Notes under the pieces: model-generated
Told to the model about the DNA's origin: nothing
Databases searched by the model: none
Seen by the model: only the letters and a program-made list of their open reading frames with translations
Translations under genes and position numbers: made by a program
Part shown: positions 54,055 through 63,854 of the stretch, in pieces
Numbering within the stretch: the first letter of the stretch is position 1
Layout of the letters: every line of letters begins with the position of its first letter
Source: Desulfosporosinus hippei DSM 8344
GTDB taxonomy: Bacteria > Bacillota > Desulfitobacteriia > Desulfitobacteriales > Desulfitobacteriaceae
Length of the DNA stretch: 64,000 bases
Assembly (NCBI RefSeq): GCF_900100785.1
Contig: NZ_FNCP01000005.1
Coordinates: 124,001-188,000 of the forward strand
Direction: 5' to 3'

Positions 54055-54939
54055 TTATTTAAAGACTTTATGTGGGTAAAGAGCTTCCTTGCGCCAGACT
54101 CCTATTCCTATCAATTGTTCACGCTCCATTACCTGCACGTAAGGCTCATTGCTTTCTTCATAAAGATTAACTTGATCTCTTCTGGTTGGTAATCCATTCC
54201 GAAAAGCATTAGCACGCACCTCGGATAATGATACCCGGGGCAAATCAATCCCAGCAGTTAAGGGCAAAATAAATGAATAGTCATTGTTCCGTACAGCTTC
54301 CTCAATCTCTTCTAAGGTCCAACTTTCCTGGATCTTAAACGACCCAGAACGAACTCGTACTAAATAGGACATATGGGCCCCACAGCCCAGAGTTTGTCCA
54401 AGATCATGACAAATTGTCCGTATGTAAGTTCCTTTTGAACACTCAATATTTAAGACAGCCTTGGGAAATTCTCCTTCGTACCATTGCTCAAGGTTCAATT
54501 TATAAATTAGCACTTCACGTGGAGTAACCTCAATAGGTATTCCCTTCCGAGCATATTCATAAAGATGCTTTCCTTCTTTACGAACAGCTGAAAACAGAGG
54601 GGGGAACTGAGATATTTTCCCTGTAAAATCAGGCAATATCCGTTCTAAATCGGCCTTGTCAAGACTAGGCAGGGCCTCTTGTATTACTTTACCATATGCA
54701 TCCTGTGTATCCGTAGTAATCCCAAACTTTACTTCGGCAATATAATTCTTTCCTTGATCAGTAATGTATTCAGCTAAACGTGTAGCCTTGCCCACACAAA
54801 TTGGTAATACGCCAGCGACTCCCGGGTCAAGAGTTCCGGTATGGCCGACTTTTTTCATCTTGAGATTTCTACGTATCCAAACCACAACATCAGAAGAAGT
54901 CATTCCCGGTGGTTTGAGAACGTTAATTATTCCTTCCAC
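54055..54939 (-). CDS. truB: tRNA pseudouridine(55) synthase
   Basis: 294 residues. GIINVLKPPGMTSSDVV, GHTGTLDPGVAGVLPICVGKATRL (catalytic Asp) and CSKGTYIRTICHDLGQ. It converts U55 of tRNA. The 3' domain is short. The start overlaps the end of nrnA by 17 bp. Confidence 0.96.
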   Translation of the reverse strand: MEGIINVLKPPGMTSSDVVVWIRRNLKMKKVGHTGTLDPGVAGVLPICVGKATRLAEYITDQGKNYIAEVKFGITTDTQDAYGKVIQEALPSLDKADLERILPDFTGKISQFPPLFSAVRKEGKHLYEYARKGIPIEVTPREVLIYKLNLEQWYEGEFPKAVLNIECSKGTYIRTICHDLGQTLGCGAHMSYLVRVRSGSFKIQESWTLEEIEEAVRNNDYSFILPLTAGIDLPRVSLSEVRANAFRNGLPTRRDQVNLYEESNEPYVQVMEREQLIGIGVWRKEALYPHKVFK

Positions 54940-55906
54940 TCCTTAACGCCTCCTCAATCGCACCAATAATACTTTTCTTGGCCTCGATAAGAGGAATTTT
55001 TAAGGTGCAGCCTGCGGCTCGCTTGTGCCCTCCTCCACCGAATTGTGCTGCTATCTTATTGACATCCAGCCAGAGGTTGGAACGCAGACCAACTTTCACT
55101 TCCAATGATCCGACCTCTTTTAATAGTACCGCGGTCTCGACGCCAGCGATGCTGCGCACATGATTAACCAAACCGTCGCTTAACTCCTGCTCGGCACCGC
55201 TCTTTTGAAAATCCTCAAGGCTCAAAGTAATTAAAGCCAATTGTCCCTCAGCATACATTTCAAGACCAGCTAAGGCACATTGAAGAAGTTTCACTTGTGC
55301 TATTGGCTTTTGATCAAAAATATTATGATGAATAGAAGCTAAATCAATCCCTAAATCCAATAGGTTGGCTGTTAAGCGATGGGTCTGAGCTGTCGTATTA
55401 CTATACTGAAAACAGCCGGAATCCGTCACAATTGCTGTGTAAAGATTAGTGGCTATGTCAAGATCAATCTCTACACCCAGCAGAGTTATCAGGGTTAAGG
55501 CCAGCTCTCCTACTGCACTTGCTCGAGCATCAACCCAATTAATATCTCCAAAGTTTAGATTTGAAATATGATGATCTAGGTTAAGAATTGTACTGTTACT
55601 ATGGATATCGGATTTCACGAGATTTACTCTCCCCAAATCTGTACAATCTACAAAGAGCAGGGTTTCTGGCTGGGGATTTGGAAGGATCTTACTTATACAA
55701 CTAGAGCCCGGCAAAAACCCTAAATTTCCTGGTATGGGATTGGGATTATAGTACACTACTTCTTTGCCCATTTTCTGTAAAGCTAGACCTATGGCCAGCA
55801 TAGAACCAATACAGTCCCCATCCGGTGATATATGGGAGAAAAGCGCCACCTTTGGCGCTTTTCTTAGAACTCCGACGAACTCTTCCATGTAGGCGTTTTC
55901 ATTCAT
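54923..55906 (-). CDS. nrnA: DHH-family nanoRNase/pAp phosphatase
   Basis: 327 residues from ATG 55906, 6 nt after AAGGAAG. Motifs: FSHISPDGDCIGSMLAIG (metal), LNLDHHISN (DHH), FVDCTD and the DHHA1 glycine-rich GGGGHKRAAG. Degrades 2-5 nt RNAs and dephosphorylates 3'-phosphoadenosine 5'-phosphate. Overlaps rbfA by 8 bp. Confidence 0.94.
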   Translation of the reverse strand: MNENAYMEEFVGVLRKAPKVALFSHISPDGDCIGSMLAIGLALQKMGKEVVYYNPNPIPGNLGFLPGSSCISKILPNPQPETLLFVDCTDLGRVNLVKSDIHSNSTILNLDHHISNLNFGDINWVDARASAVGELALTLITLLGVEIDLDIATNLYTAIVTDSGCFQYSNTTAQTHRLTANLLDLGIDLASIHHNIFDQKPIAQVKLLQCALAGLEMYAEGQLALITLSLEDFQKSGAEQELSDGLVNHVRSIAGVETAVLLKEVGSLEVKVGLRSNLWLDVNKIAAQFGGGGHKRAAGCTLKIPLIEAKKSIIGAIEEALRSGRNN

Positions 55907-56273
55907 GGGATTCTTCCTTACTTGTTTCCTCGGATACTCCAACATCTTTCAACAATTTTGCAATATGGGCACCATGTTGAATGGAGGGATCGTATTTGAA
56001 AACGATAGAAGGAACATGCCTAAGACGAATCCGTTTGCCAATTTCACTTCGAACAAAACCCGACGCACGATTCAAGGCATCTAATGACGCATTTCCTTCC
56101 TCCTCAGTACCCAAAACACTAATATACACTTTTGCGTGTGATAAATCATCCGCAACGTCCACACTTGTCAGAGTTACAAATCCTATGCGAGGATCCTTCA
56201 ACTCTACACGAATAAGCTGAGAAATCTCTTCTTTAAGTGTTTCCGCCAACCGATTAGATCGATGTTTTGACAT
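55899..56273 (-). CDS. rbfA: Ribosome-binding factor A
   Basis: 124 residues. MSKHRSNRLAETLKEEISQLI, LSHAKVYISVLG and LRHVPSIVFKYDPSIQHGAHIAKLL are RbfA blocks of the KH-like fold. It matures the 30S subunit. GGAGG upstream. Confidence 0.96.
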   Translation of the reverse strand: MSKHRSNRLAETLKEEISQLIRVELKDPRIGFVTLTSVDVADDLSHAKVYISVLGTEEEGNASLDALNRASGFVRSEIGKRIRLRHVPSIVFKYDPSIQHGAHIAKLLKDVGVSEETSKEESHE

Positions 56274-56293
56274 ACCAATACCTCCAGGGATTA

Positions 56294-59200
56294 CTATAAT
56301 GTTCGCTTAACTTCTTCCATGACAAATGCTTCAATAGTGTCTCCCTCTTTGACATCATTATACTTTTCTATTCCAATTCCACATTCATAACCTTCGGCAA
56401 CCTCTTTTGCATCATCCTTAAAGCGCTTAAGAGATTCCATAACACCTTCATGAATGACAATACTATCTCGAATAACTCTAACTTTAGCAGAACGAATAAT
56501 TTTTCCTTCAGTTACCATACAACCGGCGACAGTTCCAGCTTTTGGAACTTTAAAGACCATACGAACTTCTGCCTTACCCACTACAACCTCTTTGAAGGAT
56601 GGGTCTAACAAACCGGTCATTGCCGCTTTAACATCTTCAATGGCGTCATAGATAACTCTGTACAGGCGCAGATCTACCCCTTCTAACTCAGCTGTTGCCT
56701 TGGCATTGGCATCAGGGCGTACATTAAAGCCCAGAATAATTGCGTTTGAAGCTGAGGCCAGCATAATGTCTGTTTTATTGATTGCACCGACTCCGCCATG
56801 GATTGGATTAACTCTTACTTCGCCTGTTGAAAGTCGTAATAATGATTGCTTTAAAGCTTCGACTGATCCTTGTACATCTGCTTTGATAATAATATTGAGG
56901 TCTTTAATTTCACCCTCTTTAATCTTATCAAAAAGGTCTTCAAGGCTAACTTTCACAGCAACACTTTGTTTAGACTCTTCTACTTTACGCACTGCAATTC
57001 GAGCAGACGTTATCTGTCTAGCTAATTTTTCATCAGCAACAACGTAGAATGGTTCTCCAGCTTCGGGAACTTCGGATAAGCCTTGTACCTCTACAGGCAT
57101 TGAAGGACCAGCTTTTTTGACACGTCGGCCTTTTTCATCCAACATAGCCTTAATCCGACCATATGCACAACCGGCCACTGCGACATCGCCAATATTAAGC
57201 GTTCCTTTGGAAACGAGCACTGTTGCTACCGGCCCCTTCCCTTTATCCAGTTCGGCCTCGATAACATTGCCGGCAGCCGGACGATTTGGATTGGCTTTAT
57301 ACTCGCGAACTTCTGCGACTAACAAAATCATCTCCAGAAGTTGTTCAATGTTAAGATGACTCTTTGCTGATACTGGAACGGCAATTGTATCTCCGCCCCA
57401 TTCTTCGACAACAAGACCATACTCTGTTAGTTCCTGTTTTACTTTTTCAGGGACAGCATTCTCTTTATCTATCTTGTTAATAGCTACAATAATAGGAACC
57501 TCAGCCGCTTTAGCATGATTTATAGCCTCAATAGTCTGAGGCATTATTCCATCGTCAGCCGCTACTACTAGGATAGCAATATCCGTTACCTGAGCACCAC
57601 GAGCACGCATAGATGTAAACGCTTCATGCCCCGGTGTATCTAAGAAAGTAATTTTTTGGCCGTTTATTTCAACTTGATAAGCCCCAATATGCTGAGTAAT
57701 GCCCCCTGCCTCAGAAGCGGTTACATGTGTCGTCCGAATGGCATCAAGGAGAGAGGTCTTGCCATGATCGACATGCCCCATTACTGTAACTACAGGCGGA
57801 CGGGTAACTAGGTCTTGGGGATCATCTTGGATTTCCTCAATAACAGCCAATGACTTCTCGGCCTTTACCTCAATAGTCACTCCCATTTCACCGGCTAGGA
57901 TTGTTGCAGTTTCAACATCCAATTCCTGGTTAATAGTAGCCATAACTCCCAGGTTCATAAGCTGTTTAATCAGTTCTCCGCCTTTACGGCTCATCTTAGA
58001 GGCTAAATCCTGGACTGATATTGATCCCTGTATCACAATGTGCTTCGGCGTTGTATCCTTAACTTCTTTTTTGACATGTTTTTGTGGACGTCTATGGGGT
58101 GACCGAATTGCATTTTCTCTTTCTTTTTCTATTTCTCTTTTTCGTTCGTAAGCCTTATCCTGGGCTTTTTTATTTGCAGGCATCTGCCTTTTCGCTTGTT
58201 CAATAATAACGGGTGACGGCGGGGCACCCCCACCGGCACGCGGAGGCATTCCTGGACGAGCACCTTGCTGCTGGCCCTGGTACCCTGGGCGCGGACCTTG
58301 CTGCTGACCTTGATATCCCGGACGGGGGCCTTGTGACTGTCCTTGATATCCCGGACGGGGGCCTTGCGGCTGTCCTTGATATCCCGGACGAGGGCCTTGC
58401 GGCTGTCCCTGATATCCCGGACGGGGGCCTTGCGGCTGTCCTTGATATCCCGGACGAGGGCCTTGCGGCTGTCCTTGATATCCCGGACGAGGGCCTTGCG
58501 GCTGTCCCTGATATCCCGGACGGGGGCCTTGGGGCTGTCCTTGATATCCCGGACGAGGGCCTTGCGGTTGTCCTTGATATCCCGGTCGGGGGCCTTGCGG
58601 TTGTCCTTGATATCCCGGTCGGGGGCCTTGCGGTTGTCCTTGATATTCCGGACGAGGACCTTGCGGCTGTCCTTGATATCCCGGACGAGGACCTTGCGGT
58701 TGTCCTTGATATCCCGGACGAGGACCTTGCGGTTGTCCTTGATATCCCGGTCGGGGGCCTTGCGGTTGTCCTTGATATCCCGGACGAGGACCTTGCGGCT
58801 GTCCTTGATATCCCGGACGAGGGCCTTGCGGCTGTCCTTGATATCCCGGACGAGGGCCTTGTGGTTGACCTTGGTACCCTGGTCGCGGACCTTGCGGTTG
58901 TCCTTGGTACCCTGGTCGCGAACCTTGTGGCTGACCCTGACTCCCTGAACGTGAACCTTGTGGCTGACCTTGATATCCAGGTCGAGGACCTTGTGGCTGT
59001 CCTTGATTTCCTTGCCTTGGGGCTTGTGGACGCCCTTCGGCTCCTGGACGTCGTCCTCCCTCAATTTCTGGGCGAGCACTTTGAGGCTGCCTTTCAATTG
59101 CTGAACGGGGATCTTTCAGCTCTCCATCTTGTACTGATTCAGTTGTCATTGGTCTTGTTTCTTCAGTATTTTTGTGTTCAGAATGCTCCAAAACTGTCTC

Positions 59201-59356
59201 CTTTCCTTTCTGTTGGTTCCTTAAGCGATCTGCGTCTTTTTGATCGACTGTACTTAAATGATTTTTTACATCAGTTCCCATAGCCAAGAGTCTTGTCATC
59301 ACTTCTTTACTACTAAAATTTAATTCTTTTGCTAATTCATGAACACGAATACTCAT
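56294..59356 (-). CDS. infB: Translation initiation factor IF-2 with an extended repeat linker
   Basis: 1020 residues, far longer than the 700-900 of most Firmicutes. Residues 1-50 form IF2N ([20 protein letters not shown]). A basic linker follows, then 23 units of 11 residues ([11 protein letters not shown]) from about 119 to 371. A second IF2N domain is near 445. The G domain has [25 protein letters not shown] and AINKID, then domains II-IV. The repeat region is Gly/Gln/Pro/Arg/Tyr-rich and predicted disordered. The core is intact, so the factor should be functional. Confidence 0.97.
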   Translation of the reverse strand: MSIRVHELAKELNFSSKEVMTRLLAMGTDVKNHLSTVDQKDADRLRNQQKGKETVLEHSEHKNTEETRPMTTESVQDGELKDPRSAIERQPQSARPEIEGGRRPGAEGRPQAPRQGNQGQPQGPRPGYQGQPQGSRSGSQGQPQGSRPGYQGQPQGPRPGYQGQPQGPRPGYQGQPQGPRPGYQGQPQGPRPGYQGQPQGPRPGYQGQPQGPRPGYQGQPQGPRPGYQGQPQGPRPEYQGQPQGPRPGYQGQPQGPRPGYQGQPQGPRPGYQGQPQGPRPGYQGQPQGPRPGYQGQPQGPRPGYQGQPQGPRPGYQGQPQGPRPGYQGQPQGPRPGYQGQSQGPRPGYQGQQQGPRPGYQGQQQGARPGMPPRAGGGAPPSPVIIEQAKRQMPANKKAQDKAYERKREIEKERENAIRSPHRRPQKHVKKEVKDTTPKHIVIQGSISVQDLASKMSRKGGELIKQLMNLGVMATINQELDVETATILAGEMGVTIEVKAEKSLAVIEEIQDDPQDLVTRPPVVTVMGHVDHGKTSLLDAIRTTHVTASEAGGITQHIGAYQVEINGQKITFLDTPGHEAFTSMRARGAQVTDIAILVVAADDGIMPQTIEAINHAKAAEVPIIVAINKIDKENAVPEKVKQELTEYGLVVEEWGGDTIAVPVSAKSHLNIEQLLEMILLVAEVREYKANPNRPAAGNVIEAELDKGKGPVATVLVSKGTLNIGDVAVAGCAYGRIKAMLDEKGRRVKKAGPSMPVEVQGLSEVPEAGEPFYVVADEKLARQITSARIAVRKVEESKQSVAVKVSLEDLFDKIKEGEIKDLNIIIKADVQGSVEALKQSLLRLSTGEVRVNPIHGGVGAINKTDIMLASASNAIILGFNVRPDANAKATAELEGVDLRLYRVIYDAIEDVKAAMTGLLDPSFKEVVVGKAEVRMVFKVPKAGTVAGCMVTEGKIIRSAKVRVIRDSIVIHEGVMESLKRFKDDAKEVAEGYECGIGIEKYNDVKEGDTIEAFVMEEVKRTL
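58244..59002 (-). repeat. 23 x 33-bp tandem repeat inside infB
   Basis: The 759-bp tract is exactly 23 units of 33 bp, each [11 protein letters not shown] or a variant ([28 protein letters not shown]). Units in the middle differ by only a few silent bases, so the array has expanded recently or is homogenised by slippage/recombination, while end units are more diverged. Confidence 0.95.
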
Positions 59357-59400
59357 TTAACCACCCCCACATAATCGGCTCCCACATTACGCTCCAAGCA

Positions 59401-59697
59401 TCAGCTCCTTGCTAGTAATATAGCCTTAGCAAACCCTTGATCCAAAATAAGCACTGCTGAACGCGGCGAAAGTCCTATAGAACATCCCAGCTCTAGTTTT
59501 GTACCAGTGATTAACACCGGTAGTCTTATATCATTAGCCCATTGAGTATACTTTTTTTGTGCTCCGTGGGCATCGTCCGCAATAATTAAGAGAAACCCTT
59601 TTCGTTTTTTAAGCATGGCCTCAATTTGAGCGTCTCCGGAAGCGATTTTTCCAGCTCGTCGTGCAATTCCTACTAATGATTCTATACGTGTATTCAA
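59401..59697 (-). CDS. ylxQ: L7Ae/YlxQ-like ribosomal RNA-binding protein
   Basis: 98 residues. LVGIARRAGKIASGDAQIEAMLKKRKGFLLIIADDAHGAQKKYTQWA matches the L7Ae/L30e fold that binds K-turn RNA. TTG start overlaps the ylxR stop by 4 bp. Conserved position between ylxR and infB. Confidence 0.9.
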   Translation of the reverse strand: MNTRIESLVGIARRAGKIASGDAQIEAMLKKRKGFLLIIADDAHGAQKKYTQWANDIRLPVLITGTKLELGCSIGLSPRSAVLILDQGFAKAILLARS

Positions 59698-59957
59698 GAA
59701 GTTATTTTCCCTTCTAAATTCGCGAAAACTGCAGGATCCACGTCGACTCCAAAAGCTTTACGAAAGCGGCGCTCCTTAACAGCGGCTTGAAAACAGACTG
59801 AGTTTGGACAAAGGTAAGCGCCACGGCCATTCCGTTTTCCAGTCGGATCTAATTCCACAACCCCCTCTGGAGTTCTCACTACTCGCAAAAGCTCTTTCTT
59901 AGGCTTCATTTCTTGACACCCCAAGCACATCCGCATCGGAACTTTTCGTGTCTTCAT
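59694..59957 (-). CDS. ylxR: YlxR/RnpM RNA-binding protein
   Basis: 87 residues from ATG 59957. RKVPMRMCLGCQEMKPKKELLRVVRTPEGVVELDPTGKRNGRGAYLC is the YlxR signature (Cys-x2-Cys, GRGAY). Reported in other bacteria as an RNase P modulator (RnpM). The start is 4 nt before the end of nusA, preceded by AGGGGTGAGGGG. Confidence 0.93.
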   Translation of the reverse strand: MKTRKVPMRMCLGCQEMKPKKELLRVVRTPEGVVELDPTGKRNGRGAYLCPNSVCFQAAVKERRFRKAFGVDVDPAVFANLEGKITS

Positions 59958-59961
59958 CCCC

Positions 59962-61305
59962 TCACCCCTTCCCTTTGGGTTTTTCGGGAAGCTCATCTGA
60001 GCCAAGCAAGGTGTCCAGATCCTCTGGGAGATCTTCTAACACTAAAGAATCATCATCATTTGAAAGAAGTTCTTCTTCATATGTTTCAACGTAATTGTCA
60101 GCTTTTGGCTTAGGATCCCCATTAATTATATCCTCTTGATACTCTTGTTCTTCCTGATATTCTTGATAATTATCGGAATCTACGTACTCATCATATTCTG
60201 AGTACTCTTCATATTCACCGTACTCGGCGTAGGTCTCATACTCTTGTTGCCCTTGAGGAATGATATTGTGGGCAATTGCTTGTGACTCACTTTTTATATC
60301 AATCTTCCAACCGGTGAGCTTGGCCGCCAAACGTGCATTTTGCCCTTCTTTACCAATTGCTAATGAAAGCTGATAATCCGGAACTACTACAATAGCAACT
60401 TTTTCATTGAGTTTTGGATAGACTTGTAATACTTTTGCGGGAGATAAGGCATTAGCCACAAATTCTTGAGGATCAATTGAGAAATTTACAATATCAATCT
60501 TTTCTCCTTTTAATTCTGTGACAATGGTCTGCACACGTACTCCCTTAGGGCCAACACATGCCCCTACAGGATCAACATTTTGGTCACGTGAATGAACAGC
60601 AATTTTGGAACGCGCTCCAGCTTCACGTGAGACTCCTTTTATTTCAACAATTCCGTCATGAATTTCTGGAACTTCAAGCTCAAATAGACGTTTTATCAAC
60701 CCTGGATGTGTCCGTGAAAGCATTATTTGAGGTCCCTTTGTCGTTTTTTTCACCTCTACGACATAAGTTTTAATGCGCTCAAACGACTGATATTCCTCCC
60801 CAGGTATTTGTTCCTGAGCAGGAAGTACAGCTTCCACCTTTCCTAAATCAACAATGACGTTTTTTTGCTCATACCGTTGGACAACTCCGGTAACAATGTC
60901 CCCTTCACGATTGACAAATTCATCATAGATCATACCGCGTTCTGCTTCTCTTATGCGTTGAACGACGACCTGCTTTGCTGTTTGAGCTGCAATTCGGCCA
61001 AATTCACGAGGGGTCACTTCGTATTCAACAATGTCTTCTAGTTGGTAATTAGGATCAAGATTACGAGCCTCTGCCAAACCAACCTGAGTCCGAGGATCCT
61101 CCACGATATCTGTGACGGTTTTTCGGGCATAAACTTTAAACTCACCGGTTAAACGATCAATCAGAACTCGCACATTTTGCAATGATCCGAAATTCTTCTT
61201 GTATGCGGAAATCAGTGCTGCCTCAATTGCCTCAAATAGAATTTCTGCAGAAATTCCCCGTCCTTTTTCTAATTCATGAAGGGCCTCGATGAACTCCATA
61301 TTCAT
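59962..61305 (-). CDS. nusA: Transcription elongation factor NusA with an acidic Tyr-rich tail
   Basis: 447 residues. N-terminal RNAP-binding domain, S1 ([26 protein letters not shown]), then two KH domains ([33 protein letters not shown]). From about residue 349 a tail of about 100 residues is extremely rich in Glu and Tyr ([19 protein letters not shown]), followed by a more usual acidic end. Typical Firmicute NusA stops near 370-ish residues. Promotes pausing and termination; first of the infB operon after rimP. AGGAGG upstream. Confidence 0.96.
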   Translation of the reverse strand: MNMEFIEALHELEKGRGISAEILFEAIEAALISAYKKNFGSLQNVRVLIDRLTGEFKVYARKTVTDIVEDPRTQVGLAEARNLDPNYQLEDIVEYEVTPREFGRIAAQTAKQVVVQRIREAERGMIYDEFVNREGDIVTGVVQRYEQKNVIVDLGKVEAVLPAQEQIPGEEYQSFERIKTYVVEVKKTTKGPQIMLSRTHPGLIKRLFELEVPEIHDGIVEIKGVSREAGARSKIAVHSRDQNVDPVGACVGPKGVRVQTIVTELKGEKIDIVNFSIDPQEFVANALSPAKVLQVYPKLNEKVAIVVVPDYQLSLAIGKEGQNARLAAKLTGWKIDIKSESQAIAHNIIPQGQQEYETYAEYGEYEEYSEYDEYVDSDNYQEYQEEQEYQEDIINGDPKPKADNYVETYEEELLSNDDDSLVLEDLPEDLDTLLGSDELPEKPKGKG

Positions 61306-61342
61306 TTTTCAATTTTCCTCCTTATTCTGTTGTGCTTAGAAC

Positions 61343-61801
61343 TCAAAAATCCAGTGCCAAATGGGCTCTCTTAACTAAATTGTGTGGAATGGCAATATGC
61401 TCATCATTGTATTCTAAAACGATCTCATCATTGATTAGTCCAATAAGATTTCCAGAAAACTTTTTAAACCCCTTAAAGGATGATGTTGTATGAACCATGA
61501 CCATACTTCCCCGAAAACGAACAAAGTCCTCTTCCTTTTTAAGAGGACGTTCCAGTCCAGGAGAAGACACTTCCAGCATATAGGCTTGAGGGATAGGATT
61601 CTTCTGATCAAGCATTTCACTCACAACGTGACTGATAGCCGAACAATCGTCCATGTCCACACCGCCTTCTTTATCTATATAAAGACGCAGATACCAATGT
61701 GCACCTTCTTTTAAGTATTCTACATCGACCAATTCCAGGCCCTTTTCTTTTATAAGAGGTTCAACCATAGAACCAATTTGTTTTTCTATTGCCTCACTCA
61801 T
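61343..61801 (-). CDS. rimP: Ribosome maturation factor RimP
   Basis: 152 residues from ATG 61801 with AAGGAGAG 7 nt upstream. KGLELVDVEYLKEGAHWYLRLYIDKEGGVDMDDCSAISHVVSEMLDQ and YMLEVSSPGLERPLKKEEDFVRFRG are RimP blocks. Assists 30S assembly. First gene of the rimP-nusA-ylxRQ-infB operon. Confidence 0.95.
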   Translation of the reverse strand: MSEAIEKQIGSMVEPLIKEKGLELVDVEYLKEGAHWYLRLYIDKEGGVDMDDCSAISHVVSEMLDQKNPIPQAYMLEVSSPGLERPLKKEEDFVRFRGSMVMVHTTSSFKGFKKFSGNLIGLINDEIVLEYNDEHIAIPHNLVKRAHLALDF

Positions 61802-61896
61802 ATGAATTCTCTCCTTTAAACGCAACGTATGGACATTTTCCTATAGTCTTACGAAGATGTCCTTAAGTTATACCAACGTTACGAATTGGACAAACG

Positions 61897-61922
61897 AAGG
61901 AGCGGGTTAGAACCCACTCCTT
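61897..61922 (-). terminator. Hairpin between the UvrC-like gene and rimP
   Basis: AAGGAGCGGGTT and AACCCACTCCTT on the plus strand form a 12-bp stem (one mismatch or wobble) with a 2-nt loop. CGTTTGTCC follows on the minus strand. It may end the UvrC-like transcript or attenuate rimP. Confidence 0.6.
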
Positions 61923-62058
61923 ACCATCAAGACTACAAATTTCCTTATACTAATATAGCATATTAGTCATGACTGTGCAACCTAATGCTAAATTTGAATC
62001 ATTTAAATTACCCTTTTTTTGCAAATAAATACTGTAAGCTATCATTAGAAAAGGCAGC

Positions 62059-63144
62059 TTAATTTATTCTTTGAGTGATCTGGTCAATTATCTTCTGGAC
62101 GGAGGTTTCCAAAGCTTTTTCACTTTTCAATTTTGCTACTGGAATCGAAAATGTAAGAACTTGTTTCCTATTTTTTTTAAGATAAGAGAAAATTATTTGT
62201 GCCTCATCAATATCTCTCTCAGTCAGTTTATAATCTTCTTGGAGTTCTGTTGTGAGGTACCCCTTTCTGATTATTTGCAAAAAGGCTTGCTTCATTTCTG
62301 TTTTATCTATTTGGGTACTAATAACTTTTCCGCTTAGAAGCCGATTCCCTTTAATGAAAAATAATTTGGCCTGTGATCTGCCCATCAACTCTACTGCTAA
62401 GATATTTCTATTTTTACTTGACTGGTTAACCAGGCGCTGCTTATTAATAACATGTCTAAGACCTTTGTAATACTCTCTATATTCGGACGCTTTTTCAAAT
62501 TTAAGATTCTCTATCGCTATATCGATTTTCTTTACCAAATTCCGGATGGCTGATTGATCCTTTCCGTTCAGAAGTTGCTGAATCTTTTCAATGTATGTCC
62601 AGTATTCTTCAGTTTTTACCTGCCCGGTGCAAACACCCAGACAGGAACCTAATTGCATAAAGAGGCAACCGTTATGTCTCTTGACTAATTTAGGAGTAAG
62701 ACATTTTCGCAAGGGATAAAAGTCATTTAAATGCCTAATTACATTCTCTACCCCTTGAGGACTGGTAAACGGACCATAGTATGATCCGCTATCCAGGATT
62801 TCGTTAGTTACTGTCACTCGAGGGTATTGTTCATCGGCATTTCTTAAGTAAATATACTTTTTGTTATTCTTCATCTGACTGTTATAACGGGGTTTGAGTT
62901 CCTTAATTAAACGACACTCTTCAATGAAGGCATCTAATTCTGTATCAGTAATTTGATAATGAAATGAATGTATATGTTTTATCATATCAGCGACCTTCGG
63001 ATCCCTATCCCTTTGGTCATAGAAATACTGAGATACCCTGCTTTTCAAATTTTTAGCCTTACCGACATAAATAATATTCCCCAATGAATCGTACATCATA
63101 TAAACCCCTGGGCTTTGAGGAAGTTGCTTGAGCTTTTCTTTCAA
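62059..63144 (-). CDS. UvrC-like GIY-YIG protein lacking the C-terminal nuclease half
   Basis: 361 residues from TTG 63144, 7 nt after GGAGAG. The GIY-YIG domain is intact (GVYMMYDSLGNIIYVGKAKNLKSRVSQYF), with KELKPRYNSQMKNNKKYIYL and the UvrB-binding UVR helix (LEKASEYREYY-like, about residue 210-225). The RNase H-like 5'-incision domain and HhH motifs of full UvrC (about 600 residues) are absent. Cys residues in GCLFMQLGSCLGVCTG are retained, as in UvrC, which may bind Fe-S. It may cut only 3' of lesions, like Cho/YurQ homologues. Confidence 0.88.
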   Translation of the reverse strand: MKEKLKQLPQSPGVYMMYDSLGNIIYVGKAKNLKSRVSQYFYDQRDRDPKVADMIKHIHSFHYQITDTELDAFIEECRLIKELKPRYNSQMKNNKKYIYLRNADEQYPRVTVTNEILDSGSYYGPFTSPQGVENVIRHLNDFYPLRKCLTPKLVKRHNGCLFMQLGSCLGVCTGQVKTEEYWTYIEKIQQLLNGKDQSAIRNLVKKIDIAIENLKFEKASEYREYYKGLRHVINKQRLVNQSSKNRNILAVELMGRSQAKLFFIKGNRLLSGKVISTQIDKTEMKQAFLQIIRKGYLTTELQEDYKLTERDIDEAQIIFSYLKKNRKQVLTFSIPVAKLKSEKALETSVQKIIDQITQRIN

Positions 63145-63215
63145 AATAATTCTCTCCAAAGCTTATTTCCAATGTACTTGTAGTATATCACATGACTTTG
63201 GAGCATCAGTAATGA

Positions 63216-63827
63216 TCATATAATAAAAGGAATGAACATCTTGGTTTGTTTCATATATTTCCAATACTCGTCCCCAAATTCAGCAAGCATATCTTTTTCT
63301 TCTCTCCTTGCAAGGCGTACATACATAACTATCATTACTGGATAGAGCAAGAGCATTGGTAACGTTGCCCATTCAGCAATCATCCCCAAGGATAATAGCA
63401 GGAGTCCTGTATATTGTGGGTGACGGATATACCTATACACTCCGTTTGTCACAAGTGAACCCTTTCCAGCGTCCTTTGACCAGTACCTTTTATATATATT
63501 GTACCAACCGTTTAAGATTAGAAGCAAAGCAATAATTACACAGGTAATATTTATATACATACCCCAAAATCCAATTGTGGAAACAAATGTATGCCCCCAA
63601 AGAATGCCTTCAGGTAGTTTCTTCCCAATGATCCAAGAAATCACATACATACTAAAAGGAATCCCATGCATTTCGATGGCAAACGCTATAATAAATGCTA
63701 AATAAGTACCAGCTGGTTTTTTGTCCATCTTTCGGTAAAAAGGGATAAATAGGAGCACAAAACTGTATAATACGATAAAAAAAACAACGCCAAGCCAATT
63801 GTGGAAATGACTTTCCAACGTTTCCAC
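63216..63827 (-). CDS. ICMT/PEMT-like membrane methyltransferase
   Basis: 203 residues from GTG 63827, 8 nt after AAGGAGG. About five transmembrane helices. The C-terminal motif GVYRYIRHPQYTGLLLLSLG and RREEKDMLAEFGDEYWKY are the isoprenylcysteine carboxyl methyltransferase/phospholipid methyltransferase signatures binding SAM. In bacteria many such proteins have unknown substrates. Confidence 0.85.
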   Translation of the reverse strand: METLESHFHNWLGVVFFIVLYSFVLLFIPFYRKMDKKPAGTYLAFIIAFAIEMHGIPFSMYVISWIIGKKLPEGILWGHTFVSTIGFWGMYINITCVIIALLLILNGWYNIYKRYWSKDAGKGSLVTNGVYRYIRHPQYTGLLLLSLGMIAEWATLPMLLLYPVMIVMYVRLARREEKDMLAEFGDEYWKYMKQTKMFIPFII

Positions 63828-63854
63828 GAATTCGTCCTCCTTATAATCAAACAA

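Noticed and set aside
58244-59002. Regular repeats that could suggest a CRISPR array
   Set aside because: The 33-bp units are directly adjacent without unique spacers and encode the IF2 linker in frame.
58129-59283. Long open frames on both strands over the infB repeat (over 300 codons on plus and on another minus frame)
   Set aside because: They are by-products of a 33-bp repeat with no stop in those frames; they have no ribosome site and repeat the same few residues.
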